This document shows positions 27,741 through 37,132 of a stretch of 64,000 nt of DNA, in pieces. A program made the position numbers and the translations under genes. This DNA is from Delftia tsuruhatensis NBRC 16741. GTDB lineage: Bacteria > Pseudomonadota > Gammaproteobacteria > Burkholderiales > Burkholderiaceae_C. Location: positions 1-64,000 of the forward strand of contig NZ_BCTO01000010.1 of the NCBI RefSeq assembly GCF_001571325.1, written 5' to 3'. Position 1 is the first letter of the stretch, and each line of letters starts with the position of its first letter. The notes under the pieces were generated by a model. That model was not told the origin of the DNA and did not search any database. It saw only the letters and a list, made by a program, of their open reading frames with translations.

Positions 27741-29441
27741 TCATTCGTAGTGGGCGGCAATGGGCATCTGGCGGCCGGTGCCGAAGGCGCGCGGGCGCAC
27801 GCGCAGTATGGGCGGGGCCTGGCGGCGCTTGTACTCGCTGCGGAAGATCATGCGCTTGACGCGGTCAACCAGCTCGGCCCCGCCGGGTTGGCCCAGCAGC
27901 TGGGTCACAAAACGCTCAGCCGTGCCGTACTCGGCGGTGGACAGGTGCCGGCCCTCGATGGCGTATTTGAGGATTTCGTCCAGCACCGCATAGGGCGGCA
28001 GGCTGTCCTCGTCCTTCTGGTCGGGCGCCAGCTCGGCCGAGGGCGGCTTGTCGATGATGGCCTGGGGAATCAGCTCGCGGCCCGCACTGTGGTTGATGTG
28101 GCGAGACAGCTCGAAGACCTCGGTCTTGTAGAGATCGCCCAGCAGGCCCAGGCCGCCGTTGGTGTCGCCATACAGCGTGCAGTAGCCCACCGAGATCTCG
28201 GATTTGTTGCCCGTGGTCAGCAGCAGGTGGCCGAAGGCGTTGGAGTACTCCATCAGCGTGGTGCCGCGGATGCGTGCCTGCAGGTTCTCCAGCGGCAGGC
28301 CCTGCAGCGGCTGGCCGAAGCTGGACTCGAACTGGCGCGCATAGCCGTCGACCAGCTCGCGTATCGGGTGCTCGTGCAGCGTGATGCCCAGGTTGCGGCA
28401 CAGGATCACCGAGTCATCGACCGAGCCGCTCGACGAAAAGCGCGAGGGCATGGTGACGGCCACCACGTTGTCCGCGCCCAGGGCCTCGGCGGCCAGGGCC
28501 AGGGTCAGCGCGCTGTCTATGCCGCCCGAGCTGCCGACGACGGCGCGCGTGAAGCCGCAGCGGCGCGCATAGTCGCGCAGGCCCAGCACGATCTGGCGGC
28601 GGTAGAACTCCATGGTGGGCAGGCCTGCGGCCGGCACGCTCATGCAGGGCTGGCCGGCTGCGTCGAGGAAGCGTCCGTCGTCGAACTGCAGCGTGCGCAG
28701 GTCTTCGACAAAGCGCTCGGCCTCGAAGACCACGCCGCGCCCGGGCTCCACCGCGAACGAGGCGCCGTCGAACACGATCTGGTCCTGGCCGCCGATCTGA
28801 TTCACATAGAGGATGGGCAGGCCGTGGCGCGTGGCCGCCTGGCCGAAGATCTCGTGGCGCTGCTCGCGCTTGCCCAGGTGGCTGGGGCTGGCGTTGATGC
28901 TGACCACCAGGTCGGGCGCGGCGTCGGCCATGCGCGCGAAGGGGTTGGTGGCGTAGTCGGCACCGGCGTCGTTCCAGCCGTCCTCGCACACCAGAAAGCC
29001 CACCTGGGCCTGGCCTATGCGCAGCACCTTGGCCGCGTCGGGGCCGGGCTCGAAGTGGCGGCGCTCGTCGAAGATGTTGTAGGTAGGCAGCAGCTGCTTG
29101 TCGTAGCGCAGGCGCACGGCGCCGTCCTTGAGCACCAGCAGGCTGTTGTGCAGCGGCTTGCCCGGCCCGCTGGCGCGCGTGGGCGCGCCGATGACCCAGT
29201 GCAATTGCGGCCACTGGCGCGTGGCCTGCAGCAGCTGCTGCAAGCCTTGCTCCAGGCGTTCGCGAAAGGCGGGCTCGTCCAGCAGGTCGCCAGGGTAGTA
29301 GCCGCACAGCGACAGCTCGGAAAAGACCAGCAGGTCGGCCTGCGCGCGCGCGGCGCGGGCAGCGGCCTCGGCCATGCGGGCCACGTTGCCGGCGATGTCG
29401 CCGACGGTGGGATTGAGTTGGGCGATGGTGATGCGCAGCAT
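27741..29441 (-). CDS. nadE: Glutamine-dependent NAD+ synthetase
   Basis: This 566-residue enzyme amidates nicotinic acid adenine dinucleotide to NAD+. The N-terminal nitrilase-type glutaminase domain has the Glu42-Lys115-Cys152 triad (SELSLCG, RYDKQLLP, GFLVCEDGW), and the C-terminal synthetase domain has the ATP pyrophosphatase loop GSSGGIDSALTLALA. Length matches the short bacterial glutamine-dependent class. AAGG lies eight bases before the ATG. The upstream spacer carries 10-bp repeats. Confidence 0.93.
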   Translation of the reverse strand: MLRITIAQLNPTVGDIAGNVARMAEAAARAARAQADLLVFSELSLCGYYPGDLLDEPAFRERLEQGLQQLLQATRQWPQLHWVIGAPTRASGPGKPLHNSLLVLKDGAVRLRYDKQLLPTYNIFDERRHFEPGPDAAKVLRIGQAQVGFLVCEDGWNDAGADYATNPFARMADAAPDLVVSINASPSHLGKREQRHEIFGQAATRHGLPILYVNQIGGQDQIVFDGASFAVEPGRGVVFEAERFVEDLRTLQFDDGRFLDAAGQPCMSVPAAGLPTMEFYRRQIVLGLRDYARRCGFTRAVVGSSGGIDSALTLALAAEALGADNVVAVTMPSRFSSSGSVDDSVILCRNLGITLHEHPIRELVDGYARQFESSFGQPLQGLPLENLQARIRGTTLMEYSNAFGHLLLTTGNKSEISVGYCTLYGDTNGGLGLLGDLYKTEVFELSRHINHSAGRELIPQAIIDKPPSAELAPDQKDEDSLPPYAVLDEILKYAIEGRHLSTAEYGTAERFVTQLLGQPGGAELVDRVKRMIFRSEYKRRQAPPILRVRPRAFGTGRQMPIAAHYE

Positions 29442-29453
29442 GAATGGAGCCTT

Positions 29454-29493
29454 GGCGGTGTCAGGCGGTGTCAGGCGGTGTCGGGCGGTGTCA
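29454..29493 (-). repeat. Four 10-bp tandem repeats in the pncB-nadE spacer
   Basis: The unit GGCGGTGTCA (+ strand) occurs at 29454, 29464, 29474 (one mismatch) and 29484. The array spans the pncB stop codon and fills almost all of the gap before nadE, so copy number sets the spacing between the genes. Confidence 0.9.
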
Positions 29494-30690
29494 GACGGCG
29501 ACAGGCTGGGCCAGGCCGAAGACCTGGCGCAGATAGGCCAGATAGGTTTCGTCGTTGCACAGCGTCTTGCCCGGCGAGTCCGAGATCTTGGCCACGGGCT
29601 GGCCGTTGGCGTGGGTGAGCTTCATCACGATGTTGATGGTTTCCAGCCCCATGTCGTTGGTCAGCCGCGTGCCGATGCCGAAGCCCAGCTGTATGCGGTC
29701 GGCAAAGCGCTGGTACAGGGCCAGGGCCGTGTCCAGGTCCAGGCCGTCGGAGAACACCAGGCGCTTGGCCTGGGGGTCTATGCGCAGCTTCTGGTAGTGG
29801 GCGATGGCCTTCTCGCCCCAGGCATACGGGTCGCCCGAGTCGTGGCGCAGCCCGTCGAAGAGCTTGGCGAAGTACATGTCGAAATCGGCCAGGAAGGCAT
29901 CCATGCCCACGGTGTCGGTCAGGGCCACGCCCAGGTCGCCCCGGTACTCCTGCACCCAGTCCTCCAGCGCGGCGATCTGGAAGTCGCGCAGGCGCACGCC
30001 CTGGGCCTGGTAGCTCTGCAGGTACTCATGGGCCATGGTGCCTATGGGCACGATGCCGAAGTCGCGCGCTAGCAGCACGTTGGACGTGCCCTTGAACCAC
30101 TGCGCCGTCTGCGTGGCAAAGGCCTGGACCACCTCGCGCTGCCAGGCGCCCGAGAAGCGCCGGCGCACGCCGAAGTCGAACAGCTCGAAGGGATTGCGCA
30201 GCCTGGCCTCGCAGGCCAGGTGGCGCAGGCGCTCGATCTTGCCGGCCAGGCGCCTGCGGCCTTCGGCCAGCGCCGCCTCGGCGTCGAAACGCCGGAAATA
30301 CAGCTCGTTGACGATGGCCAGCACATAGATCTCGAAGCCCATCACATGGACCTGGGGGCCCTTGGCCTCGATGTGCAGGGTGTCGCCATCGGCCCAGGCA
30401 CGGATGAAGGCGCGCTGGAACTGGAAGATGCGCAGAAAGTCGATGAAGTCGCTCTTCATGAAGCGCAGCCCGCCCAGGTAGGCCAGGTCTTCGGGCGTGA
30501 AGCGCAGCGCGCACAGGGCGTCCAGCTCGCGCTCCACCTCGGGCAGCAGCTCGGCCAGCGGGAAGGCCGTCTTCGTGCGGCAGACGAATTCGTATTCGGC
30601 CTCGGTCTGGGGATTGCGGTGCAGCATGGCCTGCCACATCGTGAATTTGTAGAGATCGGTGTCGAGCAGGCTGGTGATGATGGGAGCCAT
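29491..30690 (-). CDS. pncB: Nicotinate phosphoribosyltransferase
   Basis: This 399-residue enzyme converts nicotinate and PRPP to nicotinate mononucleotide. The start [19 protein letters not shown] is diagnostic of PncB, as is [20 protein letters not shown] followed by MAHEYLQ with the phosphorylated histidine. Normal length. It stands between pncA-like and nadE genes, giving the Preiss-Handler order of steps. Confidence 0.94.
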   Translation of the reverse strand: MAPIITSLLDTDLYKFTMWQAMLHRNPQTEAEYEFVCRTKTAFPLAELLPEVERELDALCALRFTPEDLAYLGGLRFMKSDFIDFLRIFQFQRAFIRAWADGDTLHIEAKGPQVHVMGFEIYVLAIVNELYFRRFDAEAALAEGRRRLAGKIERLRHLACEARLRNPFELFDFGVRRRFSGAWQREVVQAFATQTAQWFKGTSNVLLARDFGIVPIGTMAHEYLQSYQAQGVRLRDFQIAALEDWVQEYRGDLGVALTDTVGMDAFLADFDMYFAKLFDGLRHDSGDPYAWGEKAIAHYQKLRIDPQAKRLVFSDGLDLDTALALYQRFADRIQLGFGIGTRLTNDMGLETINIVMKLTHANGQPVAKISDSPGKTLCNDETYLAYLRQVFGLAQPVAV

Positions 30691-30746
30691 GGTGCGATGC
30701 TGGGGAAACAGGAAAGGGGGCTGCGTGCGGGAAGGCGGTCCGGCCC

Positions 30747-31583
30747 CTACAGGTGGAGTTCTTGGCTGGAGGCCAGCCGCAATCCGCGGGCCTGCATGGC
30801 TGCCAGAAAATCATGGTGCGCAGACTCGAAGCCCGGCACCGGGCTCATGGCGTCGTGCATCAGCACGATGCGCTCAGGATGGGGAAGGTGCTCGACCAGA
30901 TGCTCGACCGTGGAGCGCACGCAGTGGCTGCTGGCCTCGCCAGCAACGACCAGCAAGTCGGCCCGGTCCAGCCGCTCCAGCAAGGCAGTGTTCAGCAAGG
31001 TCGCCGGATCGGCCGGGTCCGGCACCTCGGCCTGCAGGGCGCTGTAATGCTCGGTCCAGGGATTGAGCCCCTTGAAGACGTTGTACACGGCGCGCTGGCG
31101 CTGCTGCTGCCAGTCGCCGCAGGCCGCCAGCACATCGGCATGGATACCGTGGCCCCAGCTGCCCACCTCGCAGTGCACGGGCCAGACCATCAGCGTGTAG
31201 CGGCTGTTGGCTTCGAGTGCATCCAGATATTCCAGGCTGCGCTGCAGCGCCCCGGCGTTGCGCGGCCGGAACACACCAACTCGGACCTGCGCAGCCGTGA
31301 TAGGGGTGAACGGCACTACCTCGCTGCCATCGCCCTGCTGCCAGAAGGCGGGGTGGGCAATGTCATAGCGCTGGTGCGAGTCCAGCGTCACCGTGATGGC
31401 GTCCAGCCGCTCGCCTTCACGCCGGATCCACTGGGCCAGGCGCTGCATGTCGGCATGGGCGCCCGCCACGGGAAGGCTGGGGCGTAGTCCGCCAGGACAC
31501 CAGCCCTCAGGCAGATCGCAGAAGTCGTTCTGGGGGTCTATGACCAGGAGCTGGGTGGTGGCAGATGGCATGGGTGAGTGCAC
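30747..31583 (-). CDS. pncA: Isochorismatase-fold cysteine hydrolase, probable nicotinamidase
   Basis: This 278-residue hydrolase carries the Asp16-Lys171-Cys221 triad ([24 protein letters not shown]) and the metal ligands Asp68, His70 and His77 ([15 protein letters not shown]) expected of nicotinamidases. It is longer than E. coli PncA (about 213) because of insertions around 100-170. A second ATG at 31571 is possible. Operon position before pncB supports nicotinamide deamidation to nicotinate; by sequence alone it could be another amide hydrolase. Confidence 0.82.
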   Translation of the reverse strand: MHSPMPSATTQLLVIDPQNDFCDLPEGWCPGGLRPSLPVAGAHADMQRLAQWIRREGERLDAITVTLDSHQRYDIAHPAFWQQGDGSEVVPFTPITAAQVRVGVFRPRNAGALQRSLEYLDALEANSRYTLMVWPVHCEVGSWGHGIHADVLAACGDWQQQRQRAVYNVFKGLNPWTEHYSALQAEVPDPADPATLLNTALLERLDRADLLVVAGEASSHCVRSTVEHLVEHLPHPERIVLMHDAMSPVPGFESAHHDFLAAMQARGLRLASSQELHL

Positions 31584-31883
31584 GAAAGCAACAGCGCGGG
31601 CCTGTATCAGGTGAGTGCTTCAGTGTAGTGCTGCGGGAGCCCGGTCTGCTTTCAGGGCTGATCCTGCAAGTGCCCTGATTTTGGCAAAGCAGGTCGCAAC
31701 TCCCTGTCAAGGGCAGGGAGGAACAAGCAGGGCCAGCTCCTTCAGAACATGATGCGGAACCTACAATGGGAGGTTTTACGTATTTCGCTGGCGGTTTGGC
31801 CTGTTTCAAACCGCCATTGCGCTGCTTTCAGGCGTGCCCTGCATCAACCGAATGGATTCATTCGGTAGCTTTTGATTATCAAT
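31584..31883. promoter_or_regulatory. Divergent spacer with two hairpins before the polysaccharide operon
   Basis: This 300-base gap separates pncA from the polysaccharide genes. It has no convincing gene. Two perfect 8-bp inverted repeats lie near its right end: GCGGTTTG/CAAACCGC (31791-31798 and 31807-31814) and ACCGAATG/CATTCGGT (31847-31854 and 31859-31866). The second ends 17 bases before the ATG at 31884 and could act as an attenuator or operator. TACAAT at 31762-31767 is a possible -10 element. Confidence 0.4.
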
Positions 31884-32255
31884 ATGGCATCCCTTCAGGT
31901 AACAACGACTTTCATGGGTGTAGGGTTGGCCGCGCTGATTCTGTACCTGATTCGGCGCGACCACCTCTACCTCATGCACGGGCTGTTCTGGGTCGTCGTT
32001 GCCGTGGCTGCCGTCGTACTCGGCGTCTGGCCCGGGATGATCAACCGCCTGGCAGCGGTGCTGGGCATCAGCTATCCACCGGCCATGCTGCTGCTGCTGG
32101 CCAGCATCGTCCTGCTCATCAAGGCCTTGCATGCCGACATGGTCAACACCCGCATCGAGCGTGATGTGCGGCGGTTGAACCAGCGATTGGCGATGCTGGA
32201 GGCTGATGCTGAGGACATGCGACGTTCAGTGGAACCTGGTCAAGCGTCGCTATGA
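31884..32255 (+). CDS. DUF2304 small membrane protein
   Basis: This 123-residue protein has two or three hydrophobic helices (TTFMGVGLAALILYLI, GLFWVVVAVAAVVLGVW, AMLLLLASIVLLI) and a charged C-terminal helix. It fits DUF2304, a family often found at polysaccharide loci beside transferases, with no known activity. The ATG at 31884 is preferred over a TTG at 31872. It overlaps manC by ATGA, so it is the first gene of the operon. Confidence 0.8.
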   Translation: MASLQVTTTFMGVGLAALILYLIRRDHLYLMHGLFWVVVAVAAVVLGVWPGMINRLAAVLGISYPPAMLLLLASIVLLIKALHADMVNTRIERDVRRLNQRLAMLEADAEDMRRSVEPGQASL

Positions 32256-33721
32256 GTGCATTGCTGCTGAGTGTTGTCCTTTGTGGTGGTTCTGGCACGC
32301 GGCTGTGGCCGCTTTCGCGTGAGACCTATCCCAAGCAGTTCCTCGCGCTGACGGACGAGATCACCATGTTGCAGCATACGGTCGTCCGCCTGAAGGGTTT
32401 GGCAGACCGCATACCGCAGGCGCCCAAGCCCCTACTCGTTTGCAACGAGCAGCACAGATTCCTGGCAGCGAGCCAACTTCTGCAAATCGGCTTGGAACAG
32501 TGCCCCATCTTGCTGGAGCCCGCTGGGCGCAATACCGCGCCAGCGCTTACTCTGGCTGCATTGCAGGCCAGTGTGGAACACGACGATCCTGTTTTGTTGG
32601 CAATGCCAGCGGACCATATGATCACCGAATCTGGTGCCTTCCATGCTGCAGTTGAGCGTGCCTATTCTGCTGCGATCCGTGGATGCATGGTGACTTTCGG
32701 AATCGTTGCTGTCCGGCCCGAGACGGGTTATGGATACATCCATTACGGGCAGTCCGACGAGGCTGGGCTGCATGCGGTGCAGGGTTTCAAGGAAAAGCCC
32801 ACTGCCGCGCAGGCGCGGTGCTATCTCGATGCCGGCGATCATCTGTGGAACAGTGGACTGTTCATGGTGCGAGCCAGCGTATGGCTGCGTGCCATCGCCG
32901 CTTGCAGGCCCGACATTCTTGAGGCCTGCAGTGCTGCCATGCGCAGTGCTTGCCGGGACGTTGACTTCATCCGTCCGGTCGCCGATGCGTTCCTGTCCTG
33001 CCCGTCCGACTCCATCGACTATGCCGTCATGGAGCGCCTGCCGATAATGCCCTCGCTTGGAATTCCTGCTCTTGTGGTGCCTCTTGACGCTGGATGGTCC
33101 GATTTAGGGGCTTGGGACGCCTTGTGGGATGTGCATGACAAGGACGAAAGTGACAACTCGCTGAGCGGCAATGTCCTTCAACGCCATTGCGATAACTCCT
33201 TGCTGATGTCCAGCAGCCGTTTGGTGGTGGGCGTAGGCCTCGAAAACATGGTGGTGATCGAAACACCGGACGCCGTACTCGTTGCCGACAAGCGGCAAAC
33301 ACAGGAAGTCAAGCAAATGGTCACCTTGCTGGCGGATAGTGAAAACGGGCGAACCTTCACCCACTCTCACCGCAAAGTGCATCGCCCATGGGGCTGGTAT
33401 GACAGCTTGGATCGTGGCGAACGCTTTCAGGTCAAGCGCATCGTCGTCAATCCCGGGGCCAGCCTGAGTTTGCAGATGCACAACCACCGCGCCGAGCATT
33501 GGGTTGTTGTGAAAGGCATGGCTGAGGTCACGCGTGATGAACAGTGCTTCTTTCTGAATGAAAATGAGTCAACCTACATTCCGCGGGGACATAAACACAG
33601 ATTGAGAAATCCCGGGAAATTTCCATTGGAAATAATAGAGATCCAGTCTGGAGATCTTCTGAGCGAAGATGACATAGTTCGTTTCGATGATGCTTACGGC
33701 CGTGTAACCAGGGGCCGCTGA
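32252..33721 (+). CDS. manC: Mannose-1-phosphate guanylyltransferase/mannose-6-phosphate isomerase
   Basis: This 489-residue type II enzyme supplies GDP-mannose. The N-terminal nucleotidyltransferase has LCGGSGTRLWPLSRETYPKQ and FKEKP; the C-terminal cupin-type isomerase has GASLSLQMHNHRAEHWVVV and YIPRGHKHRL. Length is typical of AlgA/ManC. No phosphomannomutase or GDP-sugar modifying enzyme is in the window, so mannose itself or a GDP-sugar made elsewhere feeds the glycan. Base composition becomes AT-richer toward its 3' end. Confidence 0.93.
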   Translation: MSALLLSVVLCGGSGTRLWPLSRETYPKQFLALTDEITMLQHTVVRLKGLADRIPQAPKPLLVCNEQHRFLAASQLLQIGLEQCPILLEPAGRNTAPALTLAALQASVEHDDPVLLAMPADHMITESGAFHAAVERAYSAAIRGCMVTFGIVAVRPETGYGYIHYGQSDEAGLHAVQGFKEKPTAAQARCYLDAGDHLWNSGLFMVRASVWLRAIAACRPDILEACSAAMRSACRDVDFIRPVADAFLSCPSDSIDYAVMERLPIMPSLGIPALVVPLDAGWSDLGAWDALWDVHDKDESDNSLSGNVLQRHCDNSLLMSSSRLVVGVGLENMVVIETPDAVLVADKRQTQEVKQMVTLLADSENGRTFTHSHRKVHRPWGWYDSLDRGERFQVKRIVVNPGASLSLQMHNHRAEHWVVVKGMAEVTRDEQCFFLNENESTYIPRGHKHRLRNPGKFPLEIIEIQSGDLLSEDDIVRFDDAYGRVTRGR

Positions 33722-33722
33722 A

Positions 33723-34802
33723 ATGATAAGTAAAATAGAAGCCTGTCAGGTCGAAGATCTTGAAGAGGTAGTCAATCATTGCAAAGAAGCAGGGGGTGGC
33801 GCTGGTATTGGGTTGTTGCTCATTAACTTCAATACTGCCGTTCAGACCATACGTTGTCTGGAATCGATTTTAAATTCCAGTCTCATGCCCGACAGGATCC
33901 TGCTTCTGGATAATGCATCAGAGATAAAAGATTTCAATCTGTTGGTGCAGCACTGCAATTCCCGTTTTATTCCAGGGTTGAAACTGTATAGATCATCAAT
34001 CAATATTGGTTTTGCACAAGGAAGCAATCTGTTGATCGAGCTGGCATTGCGGGATGAAACCTGTGACAAGATCGTACTGCTCAACAACGATGCCATCGCG
34101 GAAAAAGAAATGCTGCATCGTCTGTGCGAGGCTCTGAGATCGCCGGGGAGAATAGGTTTGGCTGGTGGCCGTATGCACAGGCTTTCTCATCCTGAGCAGG
34201 TTGATACTCTTGGGATATCAATATATGCGAGCCTGATGCCCGCGGACAGAAAATCCCTGGATGATGGATACATAGGACCCACAGGCGGCTGCTGTATCTT
34301 GACCAGGGAAATGCTGGAAGATAGCAGATCTGTTTTTGGCTATTATTTTGATCCTCGCTTTTTTTGTTATTGTGAGGATACGGATCTGGCATTGCGATCT
34401 CTTTTGCTTGGATATAAGCCTGCCTATATAGATGAGCTGTTGGCGTTACACGAAGGGCAGGCGAGTAGTGGGAAAGTAAACAATTTTGTGGCTTACCATG
34501 GCTTGCGCAATGTGTTCTGGATGCATATCAAGCTTATGCCGCGTGCCCTGTTGTGGAAACACGGAATTCTGATTCTATTGGCCCATTTTTTGACAGTGGG
34601 AAGGCATTCCGTCAATGGAAGGTTCGGGCTGTTGATCAACATCTACAAGGATGTTTTTGGCAGGATGCCAGAGTTCTGGTATGAGCGTCGAAGAATAAAG
34701 AACTACATGAGAGAGAATGGGCATGTCATCGATTCGCTGCTAACGCCACGGTTCTATAGAAAAGGGTATGCACGCCAGTTATGGAAATCTATGCGGGGCT
34801 GA
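33723..34802 (+). CDS. Family 2 glycosyltransferase
   Basis: This 359-residue cytoplasmic GT2 enzyme opens its nucleotide-binding domain with GIGLLLINFNTAVQTIRCLES, has LLLDNAS and the acidic metal-binding motif LLNNDAIAEKE, and conserves GPTGGCCILTREML and FCYCEDTDLALRS, which mark rhamnosyl- and mannosyl-transferase-like GT2 proteins. It starts one base after the manC stop. AT-rich codons here differ from flanking genes. Donor and linkage unknown; GDP-mannose from ManC is one candidate. Confidence 0.87.
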   Translation: MISKIEACQVEDLEEVVNHCKEAGGGAGIGLLLINFNTAVQTIRCLESILNSSLMPDRILLLDNASEIKDFNLLVQHCNSRFIPGLKLYRSSINIGFAQGSNLLIELALRDETCDKIVLLNNDAIAEKEMLHRLCEALRSPGRIGLAGGRMHRLSHPEQVDTLGISIYASLMPADRKSLDDGYIGPTGGCCILTREMLEDSRSVFGYYFDPRFFCYCEDTDLALRSLLLGYKPAYIDELLALHEGQASSGKVNNFVAYHGLRNVFWMHIKLMPRALLWKHGILILLAHFLTVGRHSVNGRFGLLINIYKDVFGRMPEFWYERRRIKNYMRENGHVIDSLLTPRFYRKGYARQLWKSMRG

Positions 34803-34872
34803 TCCCTTAAGCTGATTTTCTTGAGTTGAAATAATTTGGGTTCATGAGTCTATTTCATGAAGGCGGGTGGAA

Positions 34873-34938
34873 ATGTTTGGTAAAAAATCAAAGATGGTCA
34901 AGAAGGCACTGGTTGCTGGTTGGAAGGTGTACTCCTGA
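34873..34938 (+). CDS. Possible 21-residue basic peptide before the export permease
   Basis: A short frame (MFGKKSKMVKKALVAGWKVYS) is preceded by AAGG nine bases upstream, and its TGA overlaps the ATG of the permease gene as TGATG. It could be a leader peptide that couples translation to wzm, or chance. No homology can be judged by eye. Confidence 0.3.
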   Translation: MFGKKSKMVKKALVAGWKVYS

Positions 34939-35756
34939 TGCAGCATTTTTCAGTCAGCCCAACGGAAATGGTAGCCAGCCTCTGGCGGCATAGGGAACTT
35001 GTCTATGCGTCTGCCAAGCGCGAGGTGCTAGGAAGATACCGCGGCTCCGCTTTGGGGTTGCTGTGGTCCTTTTTCAACCCGATTTTCATGCTGGCGGTAT
35101 ATACATTTGTTTTCAGCGAAGTATTCAAGGCGCGGTGGAATCCTGGGAGTGAGTCCAAGACGGAATTTGCCTTGGCATTATTCTCTGGATTGATCATTTT
35201 TAATCTGTTTTCCGAATGCGTTAACAGAGCACCCAATCTTGTACTGTACAACCCCAACTATGTGAAAAAAGTTCTGTATCCGCTTGAGATATTGCCTTTT
35301 GTTGCGTTTCTATCTGGTCTCTATCACGCCTTGGTCAGTCTGGCTGTATGGATGGTTGCTTATCTGATATTTTTTGGGATACCTCATCCTACAGTGCTGC
35401 TGTTGCCGCTGATTATTGTTCCATTCGGACTTTTCATTATGGGGGTCAGCTGGGGACTTGCTTCCTTGGGCGTATTTTTACGAGACGTTTCCCAGTTTAT
35501 TGGCGTATTGACCATGGTCTTGATGTTTCTCAGTCCTGTCTTCTATCCGGTGAGCTCATTGCCAGAAAACTATCGTCACATCCTCTATATCAACCCTTTG
35601 ACCATAGTGATAGAGCAGACTCGCGATATTCTTTTCTGGGGAAAGCTACCCTCTGTTACATCCATGTTGATTTACTGGGTTGGCTCCATTGCTATTGCCT
35701 GGTTGGGCTTTGCTTGGTTTCAGAAAACAAGAAGGGGTTTTGCGGATGTTCTCTGA
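34938..35756 (+). CDS. wzm: Polysaccharide ABC exporter permease
   Basis: This 272-residue inner membrane protein has about six helices. The conserved opening SAKREVLGRYRGSALGLLWS and the later GVFLRDVSQFIGVLTMVLMF are typical of the ABC-2 family permease Wzm, which moves undecaprenyl-linked O antigen or capsule across the inner membrane. The ATG at 34938 is preferred over a TTG at 34920. It overlaps its ATPase gene by 11 bases. Confidence 0.9.
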   Translation: MQHFSVSPTEMVASLWRHRELVYASAKREVLGRYRGSALGLLWSFFNPIFMLAVYTFVFSEVFKARWNPGSESKTEFALALFSGLIIFNLFSECVNRAPNLVLYNPNYVKKVLYPLEILPFVAFLSGLYHALVSLAVWMVAYLIFFGIPHPTVLLLPLIIVPFGLFIMGVSWGLASLGVFLRDVSQFIGVLTMVLMFLSPVFYPVSSLPENYRHILYINPLTIVIEQTRDILFWGKLPSVTSMLIYWVGSIAIAWLGFAWFQKTRRGFADVL

Positions 35757-37131
35757 AAATGCCATCGAAGTCCATGATTTGAGCAAGTGCTATCAAATCT
35801 ACGATACTCCGCGTGACCGCCTGAAGCAATTTCTCCTTCCTTCATTGAGAAGATCTGTTGGGCTTAAGGAAGAAAGGTATTTTCGTGAATTCTGGGCATT
35901 GAGAAACGTCAATTTCTCAATAAAAAAAGGGGAGACTGTCGGGATTGTCGGAAAAAACGGCAGCGGGAAATCCACATTGCTGCAGATCGTATGTGGAACG
36001 CTGGCTGCTACGACTGGGAGAGTGGAAACAAATGGCCGTATTGCCGCGCTGCTGGAATTGGGGGCCGGATTTAATCCGGAATTCACGGGGCGGGAGAATA
36101 TCTACCTGAACGGCTCTGTTTTGGGTTTGAGTCGGCAGGAAATTGAAAACCGTTTCGACGAAATACAGTCTTTCGCAGATATTGGGCAGTTTATAGATCA
36201 ACCGGTAAAAACCTACTCCAGTGGCATGGTTGTGCGCCTGGCATTTGCAGTCGCCATCAATGTCGATCCCCAGATCCTGGTGGTGGATGAGGCGCTTTCG
36301 GTGGGCGACGAACTTTTCCAGCGCAAATGTTTTTCCAGGATAGAAGCCATCAGAGCTGCAGGTGCCACAATTTTGTTTGTATCGCACTCTGGCGGAACAG
36401 TGGTGGAATTGTGTGATCGCGCAATCTTGCTGGATGGTGGTGAGCGCATTGCCATGGGGATGCCCAAGAAGATTATTGGACGGTATCAGAAACTTTTGTA
36501 TGTGCCGGAGAATCGTCGAAACGAGATACGAGAAGAAATACGGCGGGAAGATGCCGTTGGGGCGGTGGAAATGGAGAAATCCAGAGAAGCTCCAGTGGTT
36601 GACATTGAAGAAAGCCAAATCGAACCTGCTGAACTGCCTGAAAGCTACGACCCTGCGCTCAAGCCCGTAAGCACCATTTCCTATGGTTCTTATGGAGCCT
36701 TGATCGAAGATCCTGCTATATATTCACACGGTGGAGAACTTGTTAATAACCTCAATAGAGGGAAGAGCTATTTTTACCGCTACAAGGTCGGGTTCAGTCA
36801 ATCAGCCAGCAATGTCAGATTCGGCATGATGATAAAAACGACAAATGGTATTGAACTGGGTGGAGGGGTATCGGCCGCCTCCAATAGGGAAAGCCTGGCA
36901 TTTGTGGAGGCAGGATCTACTTTCAATGTGGAGTTCGAGTTTTCCTGCCAGCTGAATTCGGGAGTTTATTTTTTGAATGCGGGTGTGGTTGGAGAGCTGA
37001 ATGGCAGCGAAACATATCTGCATAGATTGGTCGATGTCGCAATGTTCCGTGTGCTATCGGAGACGAACAATCTCGCAACGGGGGTTGTTGATTTCTCTTG
37101 TACACCAAATATAGAATTTGAGAATAATTAA
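35746..37131 (+). CDS. wzt: Polysaccharide ABC exporter ATPase with C-terminal extension
   Basis: This 461-residue ATPase has Walker A GKNGSGKST (69-77), the Wzt-style signature YSSGM (157-161) and Walker B ILVVDEA (177-183). After the ATPase there is an acidic linker (about 255-310) and a C-terminal domain of about 145 residues that fits the Wzt carbohydrate-binding domain. In E. coli O8/O9a this domain reads the modified non-reducing end of a finished chain before export. Here the terminal mark may be sulfate, given the next gene; that is inference. Confidence 0.9.
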   Translation: MFSENAIEVHDLSKCYQIYDTPRDRLKQFLLPSLRRSVGLKEERYFREFWALRNVNFSIKKGETVGIVGKNGSGKSTLLQIVCGTLAATTGRVETNGRIAALLELGAGFNPEFTGRENIYLNGSVLGLSRQEIENRFDEIQSFADIGQFIDQPVKTYSSGMVVRLAFAVAINVDPQILVVDEALSVGDELFQRKCFSRIEAIRAAGATILFVSHSGGTVVELCDRAILLDGGERIAMGMPKKIIGRYQKLLYVPENRRNEIREEIRREDAVGAVEMEKSREAPVVDIEESQIEPAELPESYDPALKPVSTISYGSYGALIEDPAIYSHGGELVNNLNRGKSYFYRYKVGFSQSASNVRFGMMIKTTNGIELGGGVSAASNRESLAFVEAGSTFNVEFEFSCQLNSGVYFLNAGVVGELNGSETYLHRLVDVAMFRVLSETNNLATGVVDFSCTPNIEFENN

Positions 37132-37132
37132 T

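Noticed and set aside
29454-29493. Short repeat array considered as CRISPR
   Set aside because: The units are 10 bp with no spacers; no cas genes are in the window.
31766-32164. Gene starting upstream of the DUF2304 protein
   Set aside because: It is out of frame with the membrane protein and its translation has no family features.
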